Assembly (NCBI GenBank): GCA_963593765.1
Contig: CAVBBU010000010.1
Span: forward strand, 1 to 29,643
Direction: 5' to 3'
DNA: 29,643 nt
Source: CAVBBU01 sp963593765
GTDB taxonomy: Bacteria; Bacillota; Clostridia; Lachnospirales; Lachnospiraceae
In this document: positions 13,148 to 23,600 of the stretch, piece after piece
How positions within the stretch are numbered: position 1 is the stretch's first letter
Layout: each line of letters opens with the position of its first letter
Program-made: the position numbers and the translations under genes
The notes under the pieces: model-generated
The model's input: the letters and a program-made list of their open reading frames with translations, nothing else
What the model was told of the DNA's origin: nothing
Databases searched by the model: none

Positions 13148-14242
13148 ATGAGAGAAAAAGATTGCAAGCTTGTTTTAGAAGATGGCAGCGAATATCAAGG
13201 CTTTTCATTTGGCAAAAGGATAGACAGAGTATGCGAAATAGTCTTTAATACTTCTATGACCGGATATCAGGAAATAATCTCTGATCTATCATATACTGAT
13301 CAGATGGTAGTTATGACCTATCCGCTTATAGGCAACTATGGTATTACAGACGACGACTACGAATGTAAGTCTCCTAGTATAGGCGGTCTTATAGTTCATG
13401 ATTATAATGATATGCCATCTAATTTTAGATATACTAAAACTGCTTCCGAGCTTTTAGATGAGATTAATGCTCCGGGTATATATGGCATAGACACCAGAGC
13501 TCTTACAAGAAGCATCCGTGATTTCGGAACAAGAAGAGCCCTTATTACCTCTATTGATACATCAAATGCCGAGGCTTTAGATATTATCAAATCTACACCT
13601 ATCCCACATGACCAAGTTAGCAAGATAAGCTGCAAGAAAATATGGTATGCAAGAACATCTAATCCTATGTTTAATGTTGTTGCTATAGACTGCGGTATAA
13701 AGCTTAATATTATTAGAAAGCTAAAGAGCCTTAGATGCAATGTAACCGTAGTTCCTTATGATACACCTGCAGAAAAGATTGCATTTATGAATCCTGACGG
13801 AATATTTTTATCAAATGGCCCGGGCGATCCTGAGGATGTTATGAATGTTGTAGAAACGGTAAATGCCTTAAAGGGCAAGTATCCTATCTTTGGTATATGC
13901 TTAGGTCACCAAATAATATCTCTTTCATATGGTGCAAAAATATATAAGCTTAAGTTTGGCCACCGCGGCGGAAACCATCCTGTGCTTAATACTAAAACAG
14001 GTAAGATTGAGATAACCTCTCAAAACCACAGCTATGCCGTAGATAAGGATAGCATAAGCGGCAGTGGTCTTGATATAACACATATTAATCTACTTGATAA
14101 TACAATAGAGGGCGTAGCATGCAAAGAGGACCATGTAATCGGTGTCCAGTATCATCCTGAAAGTGCACCCGGTCCACAGGATAGCAGCTACCTTTTTGAT
14201 CAATTTATAGCTATGATGAAGGAGGTAAAGGAGCATGCCTAA
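13148..14242 (+). CDS. carA: Carbamoyl-phosphate synthase small (glutaminase) subunit
   Basis: CarA hydrolyses glutamine and channels ammonia to CarB for carbamoyl phosphate, the precursor of arginine and pyrimidines. The 364-aa product has the N-terminal CPSase_sm domain (FNTSMTGYQEIISDLSYTDQ) and a class I amidotransferase domain with SNGPGDPEDV (222-231), the nucleophile C251 in GICLGHQ, and the H336/E338 pair in QYHPES. Length and motifs are complete. AAAGGA lies 7 nt ahead of ATG 13148. It overlaps carB by 8 bp, so subunit production is coupled. With only one carAB seen here it is not possible to say whether the enzyme serves the arginine or pyrimidine branch. Confidence 0.98.
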   Translation: MREKDCKLVLEDGSEYQGFSFGKRIDRVCEIVFNTSMTGYQEIISDLSYTDQMVVMTYPLIGNYGITDDDYECKSPSIGGLIVHDYNDMPSNFRYTKTASELLDEINAPGIYGIDTRALTRSIRDFGTRRALITSIDTSNAEALDIIKSTPIPHDQVSKISCKKIWYARTSNPMFNVVAIDCGIKLNIIRKLKSLRCNVTVVPYDTPAEKIAFMNPDGIFLSNGPGDPEDVMNVVETVNALKGKYPIFGICLGHQIISLSYGAKIYKLKFGHRGGNHPVLNTKTGKIEITSQNHSYAVDKDSISGSGLDITHINLLDNTIEGVACKEDHVIGVQYHPESAPGPQDSSYLFDQFIAMMKEVKEHA

Positions 14243-17200
14243 AAGAACAGACCTTAAAAAGATAATGGTAATAGGCTCTGGCCCTATAGTTATAGGTCAG
14301 GGTGCGGAATTTGATTATGCTGGAACACAGGCCTGCCTTGCGCTTCGTGAGGAGGGCTACGAGGTAATACTTGTTAATTCAAATCCTGCAACCATCATGA
14401 CCGATACAGAAATAGCCGACAAGGTTTATATGGAGCCACTTACAAAGGAATACCTTGGAAGAATATGCCGCATAGAGCGTCCTGACGGACTGCTTGGCGG
14501 TCTTGGCGGTCAAACCGGACTTAATCTTGCTATGGAGCTTTTATCTGATGGCGTTTTAGATGAGTGCTCTATAGAGCTTCTTGGAACTAATGGCGACAGC
14601 ATAAAGTGTGCCGAGGACAGAGAGCTTTTTAAGGAGCTATGCGAAAGAATAGGCGAGCCTGTAGTTCCATCTCAGATAACATATAGTATAGAGGAAGCGC
14701 TTGATGCCGCAGAAAAAATCGGCTATCCTGTTATACTTCGTCCGGCATTTACACTTGGCGGAACTGGCGGCGGCTTTGCATACAGTAGTGACGAGCTTAA
14801 GGATATGATGAAAAAGGCTCTCGCACTCTCTCCTGTCCATCAGGTGCTTATAGAAAAAAGTATAAAGGGCTACAAGGAGATAGAATACGAGGTTATCCGT
14901 GATGCAAATGATACTGCTATCACAGTCTGCAATATGGAAAATCTAGATCCAGTCGGCATACATACAGGCGACTCTATAGTTGTTGCTCCAAGCCAGACGC
15001 TTACAAACAAGGAATATCAGATGCTTAGAGATGCATCTCTAAAGATAATTCGTGCATTAAATGTAAAGGGCGGCTGTAATGTGCAATTTGCCTTAGATCC
15101 GAATTCATTTTCCTATTATGTAATAGAGGTTAATCCTAGAGTTTCAAGGTCATCTGCCCTAGCATCAAAGGCTACCGGATATCCTATAGCTAGAGTTTCT
15201 GCAAAGATAGCTGTAGGAATGAATCTTGAAGAGATACAGCTTGCAAACACCCCTGCATGCTTTGAGCCATCACTTGACTATGTAGTAACAAAGATGCCAC
15301 GCTTTGCATTTGATAAATTTCCAAATGCGGCAAATACTCTATCAACTCAGATGAAGGCAACCGGTGAGGTAATGGCAATAGGACGTACCTTTGAGGAAAG
15401 TCTGCTTAAGTCAGTTCGCTCGCTAGAGGATCATCACAACCACCTTCATATGCCAAAGTTTGATACCAAAAACATGAGCGTAGATGAGCTTATCGACTAC
15501 ATTAAGGACGGCACAGATGATAGAATCTATGCTATCTCTCAGCTGCTTTGGCTAGGTGTAGACCACAACCGCATATGCAGCATTACAGGAATAGATATGT
15601 TCTTCCTTGATAAGATAAAAAAGATAGTTGATTTTGAAAAGGAGATGGAGGAGCATGCTCTCTCACTGCCATATCTTATGGAGGCAAAGAGGCTTGGCTT
15701 TACCGACTCATATATCGCAACGCTTTGGAAGAAGGATGTGATGGATATCTATCAAATGCGAGTTGATAATAATATATTCCCAATCTACAAGATGATAGAC
15801 ACCTGTGCAAGTGAGTTCGACAGCTATGTTCCATACTTCTACTCTACCTATGCAAGTGAGAATGAATCTATAGTTTCAGATAAGAAAAAGATAATCGTTC
15901 TTGGTAGCGGTCCTATAAGGATAGGTCAGGGAGTAGAGTTTGACTATTCAACTGTTCATGCGATAAAGACCATCAAGCAGATGGGCTATGAGGCAATAGT
16001 TATTAATAACAATCCTGAAACAGTTTCTACTGATTATACTGCTGCAGATAAGCTTTACTTTGAGCCACTAACCTGCGAGGATGTAATGAATATAATTCGC
16101 CTTGAAAATCCAGAGGGCGTTATAGTCAGCCTCGGCGGTCAAACTGCGATAAATCTTGCCGAGCCTCTTACTAAGATGGGCGTGCATATAATAGGAACTG
16201 ACTGCGTAGCTATAGATAAGGCTGAGGACAGGGATGCATTTGACAATGTTATAAAATCCCAAGGAATACCTAATCCAAAGGGCAAGGCTGTAACTAATGT
16301 TGCCGACGGAATTAAAGCTGCAAATAAAATCGGATATCCGGTGCTTGTTCGCCCTAGCTTTGTTCTAGGCGGCAGAGCTATGGAGATAGTTGCAAATGAT
16401 AGGATGCTTGAGAAGTATCTAAAGAGTGCTGTAGAGATAGATGAAAAGAAGCCTGTGCTTATAGATAAATATATATCCGGCAAGGAGCTAGAGGTAGATG
16501 CTATATGTGACGGTACAGATGTATTTGTTCCGGGAATTATGGAGCTGGTTGAAAGAACCGGCGTACACTCTGGCGATAGCATAAGCATATATCCGCCGTA
16601 TTCTATATCAAATGCTGTAAGAGAAAAAATAATTGATTATACAACTCGCCTCGGACTTTCTATAGGCATAGTTGGACTTTTCAATATACAGTTTATAGTA
16701 GATAAGGATGAAAATGTTTATATTATAGAGGTAAATCCAAGAGCCTCAAGAAGCGTACCATTTCTTTCAAAGGCAACCGGCATAAAGCTAGTTAAGGTAG
16801 CAACGAGGGTAATGCTTGGCGAAAGTCTAAGGATGCAAGGCATTACTAATATGGTTCTTCCTGACAGAGATAGATGGTATGTTAAGGCTCCTGCATTCTC
16901 CTTTGCAAAGCTTACCGGTATGGATGCATACCTATCTCCTGAGATGAAGTCAACCGGCGAGGCTATAGGCTATGATAAGCAGCTAAAGCGTGCCCTCTAT
17001 AAGGCTATAATCGCATCGGGCATAAAGCTATCTAGGAGCGGCTCGGTTCTTATAGCTGTTGCAGATGAGGACAAGGAGGAGGTTCTGCCACTTGTAAAAC
17101 GCTTCTTTAATATGGGCTTTAATATAGAGGCTACAAGTGCTACCGCAATGTTTTTAAAGCAGCATGGAATTAGAACTAAAAAGCTTCTTAATCTTTCAGA

Positions 17201-17420
17201 GGGAAGTGAGGAAGCACTCGAGTCTATACGCTCCGGTCATGTAAGCTATATAATTAATACAAGAGCTATACTTTCTGGTATTCATTATATAAATGGAGCT
17301 GCTATCAGACGTACTGCTATAGAAAATGGTGTAACGATGTTTACCTCTATGGATACAGCACTTATGCTGCTTGATGTACTAGAGGAGGAAATTCCTAGAG
17401 TTTCAACTATAGATGCTTAG
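14235..17420 (+). CDS. carB: Carbamoyl-phosphate synthase large subunit
   Basis: The synthetase subunit, 1061 aa, close to the usual 1060-1075. It shows the internal duplication of the family: two carboxyphosphate/carbamate ATP-grasp halves each opening with a glycine-rich core (KIMVIGSGPIVIGQGAEFDY near 10; KIIVLGSGPIRIGQGVEFDY near 553), each with IEVNPR(V/A)SRS. The C-terminal MGS-like allosteric domain follows from about residue 930 (SVLIAVADEDKEEVLPLVKRF), where UMP or ornithine effectors bind in known enzymes. GGAGGTAAAGGAG precedes the ATG inside the end of carA. A strong bidirectional terminator follows. No inserted or missing segments were noticed. Confidence 0.98.
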   Translation: MPKRTDLKKIMVIGSGPIVIGQGAEFDYAGTQACLALREEGYEVILVNSNPATIMTDTEIADKVYMEPLTKEYLGRICRIERPDGLLGGLGGQTGLNLAMELLSDGVLDECSIELLGTNGDSIKCAEDRELFKELCERIGEPVVPSQITYSIEEALDAAEKIGYPVILRPAFTLGGTGGGFAYSSDELKDMMKKALALSPVHQVLIEKSIKGYKEIEYEVIRDANDTAITVCNMENLDPVGIHTGDSIVVAPSQTLTNKEYQMLRDASLKIIRALNVKGGCNVQFALDPNSFSYYVIEVNPRVSRSSALASKATGYPIARVSAKIAVGMNLEEIQLANTPACFEPSLDYVVTKMPRFAFDKFPNAANTLSTQMKATGEVMAIGRTFEESLLKSVRSLEDHHNHLHMPKFDTKNMSVDELIDYIKDGTDDRIYAISQLLWLGVDHNRICSITGIDMFFLDKIKKIVDFEKEMEEHALSLPYLMEAKRLGFTDSYIATLWKKDVMDIYQMRVDNNIFPIYKMIDTCASEFDSYVPYFYSTYASENESIVSDKKKIIVLGSGPIRIGQGVEFDYSTVHAIKTIKQMGYEAIVINNNPETVSTDYTAADKLYFEPLTCEDVMNIIRLENPEGVIVSLGGQTAINLAEPLTKMGVHIIGTDCVAIDKAEDRDAFDNVIKSQGIPNPKGKAVTNVADGIKAANKIGYPVLVRPSFVLGGRAMEIVANDRMLEKYLKSAVEIDEKKPVLIDKYISGKELEVDAICDGTDVFVPGIMELVERTGVHSGDSISIYPPYSISNAVREKIIDYTTRLGLSIGIVGLFNIQFIVDKDENVYIIEVNPRASRSVPFLSKATGIKLVKVATRVMLGESLRMQGITNMVLPDRDRWYVKAPAFSFAKLTGMDAYLSPEMKSTGEAIGYDKQLKRALYKAIIASGIKLSRSGSVLIAVADEDKEEVLPLVKRFFNMGFNIEATSATAMFLKQHGIRTKKLLNLSEGSEEALESIRSGHVSYIINTRAILSGIHYINGAAIRRTAIENGVTMFTSMDTALMLLDVLEEEIPRVSTIDA

Positions 17421-17440
17421 GATGAGGCTTTCCACGAATT

Positions 17441-17492
17441 AAAAAGGAGTATCCCTATTTTTCTGCAATCAGAATAAGGGATACTCCTTTTT
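17441..17492. terminator. Bidirectional terminator between carB and the LUD gene
   Basis: AAAAAGGAGTATCCCT (17441-17456) pairs perfectly with AGGGATACTCCTTTTT (17477-17492), a 16-bp stem with A-run and T-run at opposite ends. It serves carAB on the plus strand and the ileS-glgP-LUD unit on the minus strand. Confidence 0.95.
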
Positions 17493-17532
17493 GCTTGCCA
17501 AACAAAGCTTTCTACAAAGCTTCTAAGATAAT

Positions 17533-18129
17533 TTAATACCCTAGCTCCTCATCAACAAATATAACCTCGACATATTCAAGGCTTTGCATAGGTCTTTCGT
17601 ATATAACCATTGCATTGCATATACGCTGAGGTGAGTTGCAGTCAAAGCATTTATCCCCTCCTGTGCTGCAAGGCGTGCTAAATCCAAATCTCTTGCAGTT
17701 TCTAGTTGATGCAATATTTCTTGCACGCTCTATAGCCCTTTCAAGTGAAGGCTCTATCTTATTTTTACCAACTATAAATATAACCTTCTTAGGTCCAAAG
17801 AGCGTAGCCGAAATTCTATTGCCTGCGCCGTCTATATTAACCAGCTCTCCTGTTTCTGATACGCCATTAGCACTGCATATATAATACTCGGCATCTCTGG
17901 CATTTAATCTTGTTTCTAAAGTATTTTCTATATGATGCGAATATACCTTATTCCTTTTAGATAAAAGCTGGGCAAGGTCTGCATCATCTACTGTCATACT
18001 TCCGCCAAAGCCTACTGTAGTATTTTCTATGCTACCTGTGAGATAATCTACAGCCTCGCTCATAGTATCAAAAAATCTTGTTCTAAATCTATGATTTTCA
18101 AAATTCTTTTTTAGTAGCTCTCTATTCAT
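17533..18129 (-). CDS. LUD-domain (LutC/YkgG-like) protein
   Basis: A 198-aa protein of the LUD family, whose best-known members (LutB/LutC) belong to iron-sulfur lactate oxidation. Family features are TVGFGGSMTVDDADL (about 38-52), the central ICSANGVSETGELVNIDGAGNR (about 83-104), KKVIFIVGKNKI (113-124) and a Cys-rich tail, TPCSTGGDKCFDCNSPQRIC (about 151-170), which could bind a metal or cluster. No lutA or lutB partner is adjacent, so a lactate role is not supported; stand-alone LUD proteins of this size are common in clostridia and uncharacterised. It starts 22 nt after glgP on the same strand and is last in the ileS-glgP unit. AGGC/GGAGGC precedes the ATG. Confidence 0.85.
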   Translation of the reverse strand: MNRELLKKNFENHRFRTRFFDTMSEAVDYLTGSIENTTVGFGGSMTVDDADLAQLLSKRNKVYSHHIENTLETRLNARDAEYYICSANGVSETGELVNIDGAGNRISATLFGPKKVIFIVGKNKIEPSLERAIERARNIASTRNCKRFGFSTPCSTGGDKCFDCNSPQRICNAMVIYERPMQSLEYVEVIFVDEELGY

Positions 18130-18151
18130 ATCTAAGCCTCCAGCTAGTCAC

Positions 18152-20605
18152 CTATACATTAAGTGTTACCTTCTTTAGATGCCATATATCTCTAACATAA
18201 TCCTCTATAGTTCTGTCTGATGAGAACTTACCGCACGATGCCGTCTGAAGCATAGCTAGGCGTGCCCATGCGTTACTGTCCTTATAGGCTTCATTAACCC
18301 TATCCTGTGCATCAGCATAGCTTCTAAAGTCCTTAAGTATAAAATAAGTATCTGCTCTGTCTGAGCTGTTTGTATTTAAAAGAGAATCATATATATCTCT
18401 AAACAGCTCTGGATTATCAGGACTATAGAAGCCATTAATTAGCTGCATAAGTACTCTTCTTATATCCTGATCATTATTAAATATATCCATAGGATTATAT
18501 CCGCCATTTTTCTCAAGCTCTATAACCTCGCTTGCTGACATACCGAATATAAATGCATTTTCCTTGCCAACCTCTTCTACTATCTCGACATTGGCACCGT
18601 CCATAGTTCCAAGTGTAGGAGCGCCATTAAGCATAAATTTCATATTACCTGTTCCAGATGCTTCCTTACTTGCTGTCGATATCTGCTCGCTGACATCTGC
18701 CGCTGCAAATATAATCTCTGCATTAGATACTCTATAATCCTCTATAAATACAACCTTAAGCTTGCCACCTATGCTAGAGTCATTATTAATAACATCTGCA
18801 ACGGAATTAATAAGCTTTATAGTTAGCTTAGCTCTCTTATAGCCTGCTGCCGCCTTAGCACCAAAGATAAATGTTCTCGGAACCATATCCAGCTGTGGAT
18901 TATCCTTAAGCTTATTATATAAATACATAACATGAAGAATATTAAGAAGCTGCCTCTTATACTCATGCAGTCTCTTAACCTGTACATCATATATAGATTT
19001 TGGATCTATCTCTATGCCATTATGCTTTTTGATATACTCAGCAAGTCTTAGCTTGTTTTGATATTTAATATCCATAAACTCCTGCTGACATACAGCATCG
19101 TCCACATATGCCTTTAGCTTAGAAATATGTGACAGGTCTGTAATCCAATCAGGGCCTATCTTAGAGCTAACCCAGTTAGCTAAAAGCGGGTTGCCATGCA
19201 GAAGGAATCTTCTTTGAGTGATACCATTAGTCTTATTATTAAACTTCTCCGGCATCATATCATGGAAGTCCTTAAGCTCCTGGTTTTCAAGTATCTGTGT
19301 ATGCAGCCTTGCAACACCATTTACAGAAAAGCCAGCATATATAGCCATATAAGCCATGCGAATCTGACCATCCATAATTATAGCCATACGTCTTACTCTG
19401 TCATTGTCATTAGGAAACTTTTCCTGTATAGCTATAACAAAACGTCTGTTGATTTCCTCAACTATCTGATATACACGAGGAAGAAGTCTAGAGAAAAGCT
19501 CTATAGGCCACTTTTCTAGTGCCTCTGCCATAATAGTATGGTTTGTATATGCACAGCATTTGTTTGTTATATCCCATGCCTCATCCCACTCGAGTCCTTC
19601 TTCATCAAGAAGCAGTCTCATAAGCTCCGGTACTGCTACAGTAGGATGTGTATCATTCATCTGGAATACAACCTTTTCAGGAAGCATATGTATATCGCTA
19701 TGCTTTTCTTTAAACTTCTTTATAGCTCTTTGAAGTGATGCAGATATAAAGAAGTATTGCTGCTTTAGTCTAAGCTCCTTACCTGCATAGTGATTATCAT
19801 TAGGATATAAAACCTCACATATATTTCTTGCAAGATTTTCCTGCTCAACAGCCTTTTGATAATCGCCCTTATCAAATGAATCTAGGCTAAAGGTTGATAT
19901 AGCCTCTGCATCCCAGATACGAAGCGTATTAACTATATGGTTAGCGTAGCCAAGTACAGGAAGGTCATAAGGAACAGCTTTTACGCTGCTATAATTTTCA
20001 AGCGTGAACTTGCCTCTGCCATCTACTATCTCTGTTTTAACATTGCCCCCGAATTTTACCTCACAGGCATATTCATCACGCTTAACCTCGAATGGATTGC
20101 CATTTTTAAGCCACTCATCCGGAATCTCAACCTGATATCCGTTTTCTATCTTTTGCTTAAACATTCCATATCTGTATCTTATGCCACAGCCATATGCCGG
20201 ATATCCAAGAGTAGATAGTGAATCCAAAAAGCAAGCAGCCAGTCTTCCAAGACCGCCATTACCTAATGCCGGATCTGGCTCTTCATCCTCTATAGAATTA
20301 AGGTCAAAGCCAAGCTCATCTAAAGCATCACTAACCGCCTTCTTAGCCTTTAGACTTATGATGTCATTGCCCAGTGCTCTACCCATAAGAAATTCCATAG
20401 AAAGATAATAAACTGTCTTAACATCCTGCTTTTCATATTCCTTATGCGTTGCTATCCAGTCGTCTATAATATCATCCTTGATGGCATATGCCACAGCCTG
20501 ATATACCTGCTGCGGCGTTGCCTCCTCTATAGTACGTCTAAAAAGTACCTTTACATTTTCAACTATAGCCGTCTTTAATTCATCCTTATTAATTTCCTGC
20601 CTCAT
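18152..20605 (-). CDS. glgP: Glycogen/starch/maltodextrin phosphorylase
   Basis: A GT35 pyridoxal-phosphate enzyme that releases glucose-1-phosphate from alpha-1,4-glucan ends in the cytosol. The 817-aa product from ATG 20605 has ALGNGGLGRLAACFLDS (about 113-129), the phosphate/substrate region DVQVKRLHEYKRQLLN and the PLP site EASGTGNMKFMLNGAPTLGTMDGANVEI with Lys at 656. The start at 20605 is preferred over the ORF's 20620 because AGGAGG sits 4 nt before it and the protein then begins MRQEINKDEL. Length is standard for bacterial GlgP. It starts only 15 nt after the ileS stop, with no promoter or terminator between, so it appears to be transcribed from the ileS T-box promoter. No other glycogen gene is in the window. 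Confidence 0.97.
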   Translation of the reverse strand: MRQEINKDELKTAIVENVKVLFRRTIEEATPQQVYQAVAYAIKDDIIDDWIATHKEYEKQDVKTVYYLSMEFLMGRALGNDIISLKAKKAVSDALDELGFDLNSIEDEEPDPALGNGGLGRLAACFLDSLSTLGYPAYGCGIRYRYGMFKQKIENGYQVEIPDEWLKNGNPFEVKRDEYACEVKFGGNVKTEIVDGRGKFTLENYSSVKAVPYDLPVLGYANHIVNTLRIWDAEAISTFSLDSFDKGDYQKAVEQENLARNICEVLYPNDNHYAGKELRLKQQYFFISASLQRAIKKFKEKHSDIHMLPEKVVFQMNDTHPTVAVPELMRLLLDEEGLEWDEAWDITNKCCAYTNHTIMAEALEKWPIELFSRLLPRVYQIVEEINRRFVIAIQEKFPNDNDRVRRMAIIMDGQIRMAYMAIYAGFSVNGVARLHTQILENQELKDFHDMMPEKFNNKTNGITQRRFLLHGNPLLANWVSSKIGPDWITDLSHISKLKAYVDDAVCQQEFMDIKYQNKLRLAEYIKKHNGIEIDPKSIYDVQVKRLHEYKRQLLNILHVMYLYNKLKDNPQLDMVPRTFIFGAKAAAGYKRAKLTIKLINSVADVINNDSSIGGKLKVVFIEDYRVSNAEIIFAAADVSEQISTASKEASGTGNMKFMLNGAPTLGTMDGANVEIVEEVGKENAFIFGMSASEVIELEKNGGYNPMDIFNNDQDIRRVLMQLINGFYSPDNPELFRDIYDSLLNTNSSDRADTYFILKDFRSYADAQDRVNEAYKDSNAWARLAMLQTASCGKFSSDRTIEDYVRDIWHLKKVTLNV

Positions 20606-20620
20606 GCTACCTCCTATCAA

Positions 20621-23600
20621 TTAAGAAATCTTATCTACACCTAGCGTAGTTTTTTCTCCGTTTAGATCCCAGTCCTTTGTATATCCAGAAGCCTTGTCAT
20701 ATTTTATTTCATTTGCAAGTACATCTGTCTTTATCTCAGCTTCGTTCTTTTTTATTATAGCTGCTATTTTTTCATTTCCAGACTGTGAAAGAATAATCCT
20801 ATCCATTACCTCATATCCGGCTTCCTTACGCATAGTCTGAACCTTGCTTATTATCTCTCTTACAAAGCCCTCCTCTATAAGCTCATCTGTAAGCTGTATA
20901 TCAAGTACAACTGTTATAGAATTATCGCCCTCAGATATATATCTGTCTGACTTTCCTGTATCTATAAGAAGATCCTCTTCTGAAAGCTTAACAGCCTCTG
21001 CGTCTACATCAAATTCTATATATCCCTTGGTCTTAAGCTCATTCATAGCACTGTGACCATCAAGTCCTGCTAAAACCTCTTTAATCTTATTTAGATGCTT
21101 ACCATACTTAGGTCCAACTGTCTTAAGCTGCGGCTTAAAGGTATATGTTATAAAGCTTTCAACGTCATCCTTAAATTCTATATTCTTAACATTAAGCTCC
21201 TCGGTAACTATATCAGAAAAATATTTATCTAAAACCTTTGGAGCAACTACATACATATTTCCTATAGGCTGACGATTCTTTATATTAGCTGCATTTCTTG
21301 CTGCTCTACCCATTACAACTATCTTTAGAGCCTCGTCCATATTTGCCTCTAGGTCTTTGTCTATCCACTCCTTATTAACAGTAGGGAAGTTACAAAGGTG
21401 TATGCTCTCCGGTGCATCCTTATCTATGCTTCTTACAAGATTTTGATAAATCTCCTCTGTCATAAATGGTATCATAGGTGCAGCAGCCTTAGATATAGTA
21501 ACAAGTGCTGTATACAGGGTCATGTAAGCGTTGATCTTATCCTGCTCCATTCCCTTTGCCCAGAATCTTTCTCTGCATCTGCGTACATACCAGTTGCTCA
21601 TGTCATCTACATATTCCTGAAGCGCTCTTGCTGCCTCTGGTATCTTGTAATTTGCTAGGTTATCATCTACCTCACCGACTACAGTCTGTAGCTTAGATAG
21701 AAGCCACTTATCCATAACAGGAAGGTTATTATAATCGAGCATATACTTAGTTGCATCAAATTCATCTATGTTAGCATATAGCACAAAGAAGGCATAGGTA
21801 TTCCAAAGTGTACCCATAAACTTTCTTTGTCCTTCAACTACTGCCTTGCCATGGAAGCGGTTAGGAAGCCAAGGTGCTGAATTGATATAAAAATACCATC
21901 TTATAGCATCTGCTCCGTACTCAGTAAGTGCCTCCATAGGGTCAACTGCATTGCCCTTTGACTTACTCATCTTCTGTCCGTTTTCATCCTGAACATGTCC
22001 AAGAACAATTACATTTTTGTATGGCGCTTTATTAAATATAAGCGTTGATATAGCAAGCAGTGAGTAGAACCAGCCTCTTGTTTGGTCTACCGCCTCTGAT
22101 ATAAAGTCAGCAGGATACTGTGCTTCAAACTTCTCCTTATTTTCAAATGGATAATGATGCTGTGCAAATGGCATAGAGCCAGAATCAAACCAGCAGTCTA
22201 TAACCTCAGGAACTCTGTGCATCTGCTTGCCGCACTTAGGACACTTTATAGTTACAGCATCTATGTAAGGTCTGTGAAGCTCTATATTATCAGGGCAATT
22301 ATCAGACATAGACTTAAGCTCTTCTATACTTCCTATGCTATGCATATGCCCACATTCACATTGCCATATATTAAGTGGAGTTCCCCAATAACGGTTTCTT
22401 GATACTGCCCAGTCCTGAACATTTTCAAGCCAGTCACCAAATCTTCCCTTGCCTATGCTCTCCGGTATCCAGTTTATAGTATTATTATTTCTAATAAGGT
22501 CTTCCTTAACTGCTGTCATCTTGATATACCAAGACTCTCTAGCATAGTAAATAAGCGGAGTATCACATCTCCAGCAAAACGGATAGCTGTGCTCAAACTT
22601 AGGTGCATCAAATAAAAGTCCTCTAGACTCTAAGTCCTCTAGTACCTTTGGATCAGCCTTCTTAACAAAAAGTCCTGCAAAAGGAGTTTCACTTGTCATG
22701 TTACCCTTAGCATCTACAAACTGAACAAACGGAAGGTCATATTTCTTACCTACTCTGCTATCATCCTCACCAAATGCAGGTGCTATATGTACTACGCCAG
22801 TACCGTCTGTAAGAGTAACATAGCTATCACATACTACGTAAAAGCCATTCTTATGCTGCTTATCTGCTACGTCTTTAGCGCAGCTATAAAGTGGCTCATA
22901 CTCCTTGTGCTCAAGCTCGATTCCCTTATAGTTTTCAAGTACCTGATAGCTTCCCTCACCAAGCACCTTATCGCAAAGTGCATGTGCCATATAATAGGTA
23001 TAGTCGCCACTTGTTACCTTAACATATTCCTCATCAGGATTAACGCAAAGTCCTACGTTGCTTGGAAGTGTCCAAGGCGTAGTTGTCCATGCAAGTATAT
23101 ATGCATCTTCATTTTTAACCTTAAAGCGAACTATAGCAGATCTTTCCTTAACATCCTTATAGCCCTGTGCAACCTCGTGACTAGAAAGAGGTGTACCACA
23201 ACGAGGACAGTATGGAACTATCTTAAAGCCCTTATATAAAAGTCCCTTATCCCATATCTGCTTTAGTGCCCACCACTCTGATTCTATAAAGTCATTGTGA
23301 TAGGTAACATATGGATCGTCCATGTCTGCCCAGAAGCCTACCTTCTTAGAGAAGTCTTCCCACATTCCCTTGTACTTCCATACGCTTTCCTTACACTTTT
23401 CTATAAATGGCTCAAGACCATATTCCTCTATCTGCTCCTTGCCATCAAGTCCAAGCTCCTTTTCAACCTCAAGCTCAACAGGAAGTCCGTGTGTATCCCA
23501 GCCTGCCTTTCTAGGAACCTTATATCCCTTCATAGTTCTGTATCTAGGGATCATATCCTTGATTACTCTAGTAAGAACGTGGCCAATGTGAGGCTTACCG

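Noticed and set aside
17533..18129. Lactate-utilisation operon
   Set aside because: Only a stand-alone LUD protein is present; no LutA or LutB neighbours.
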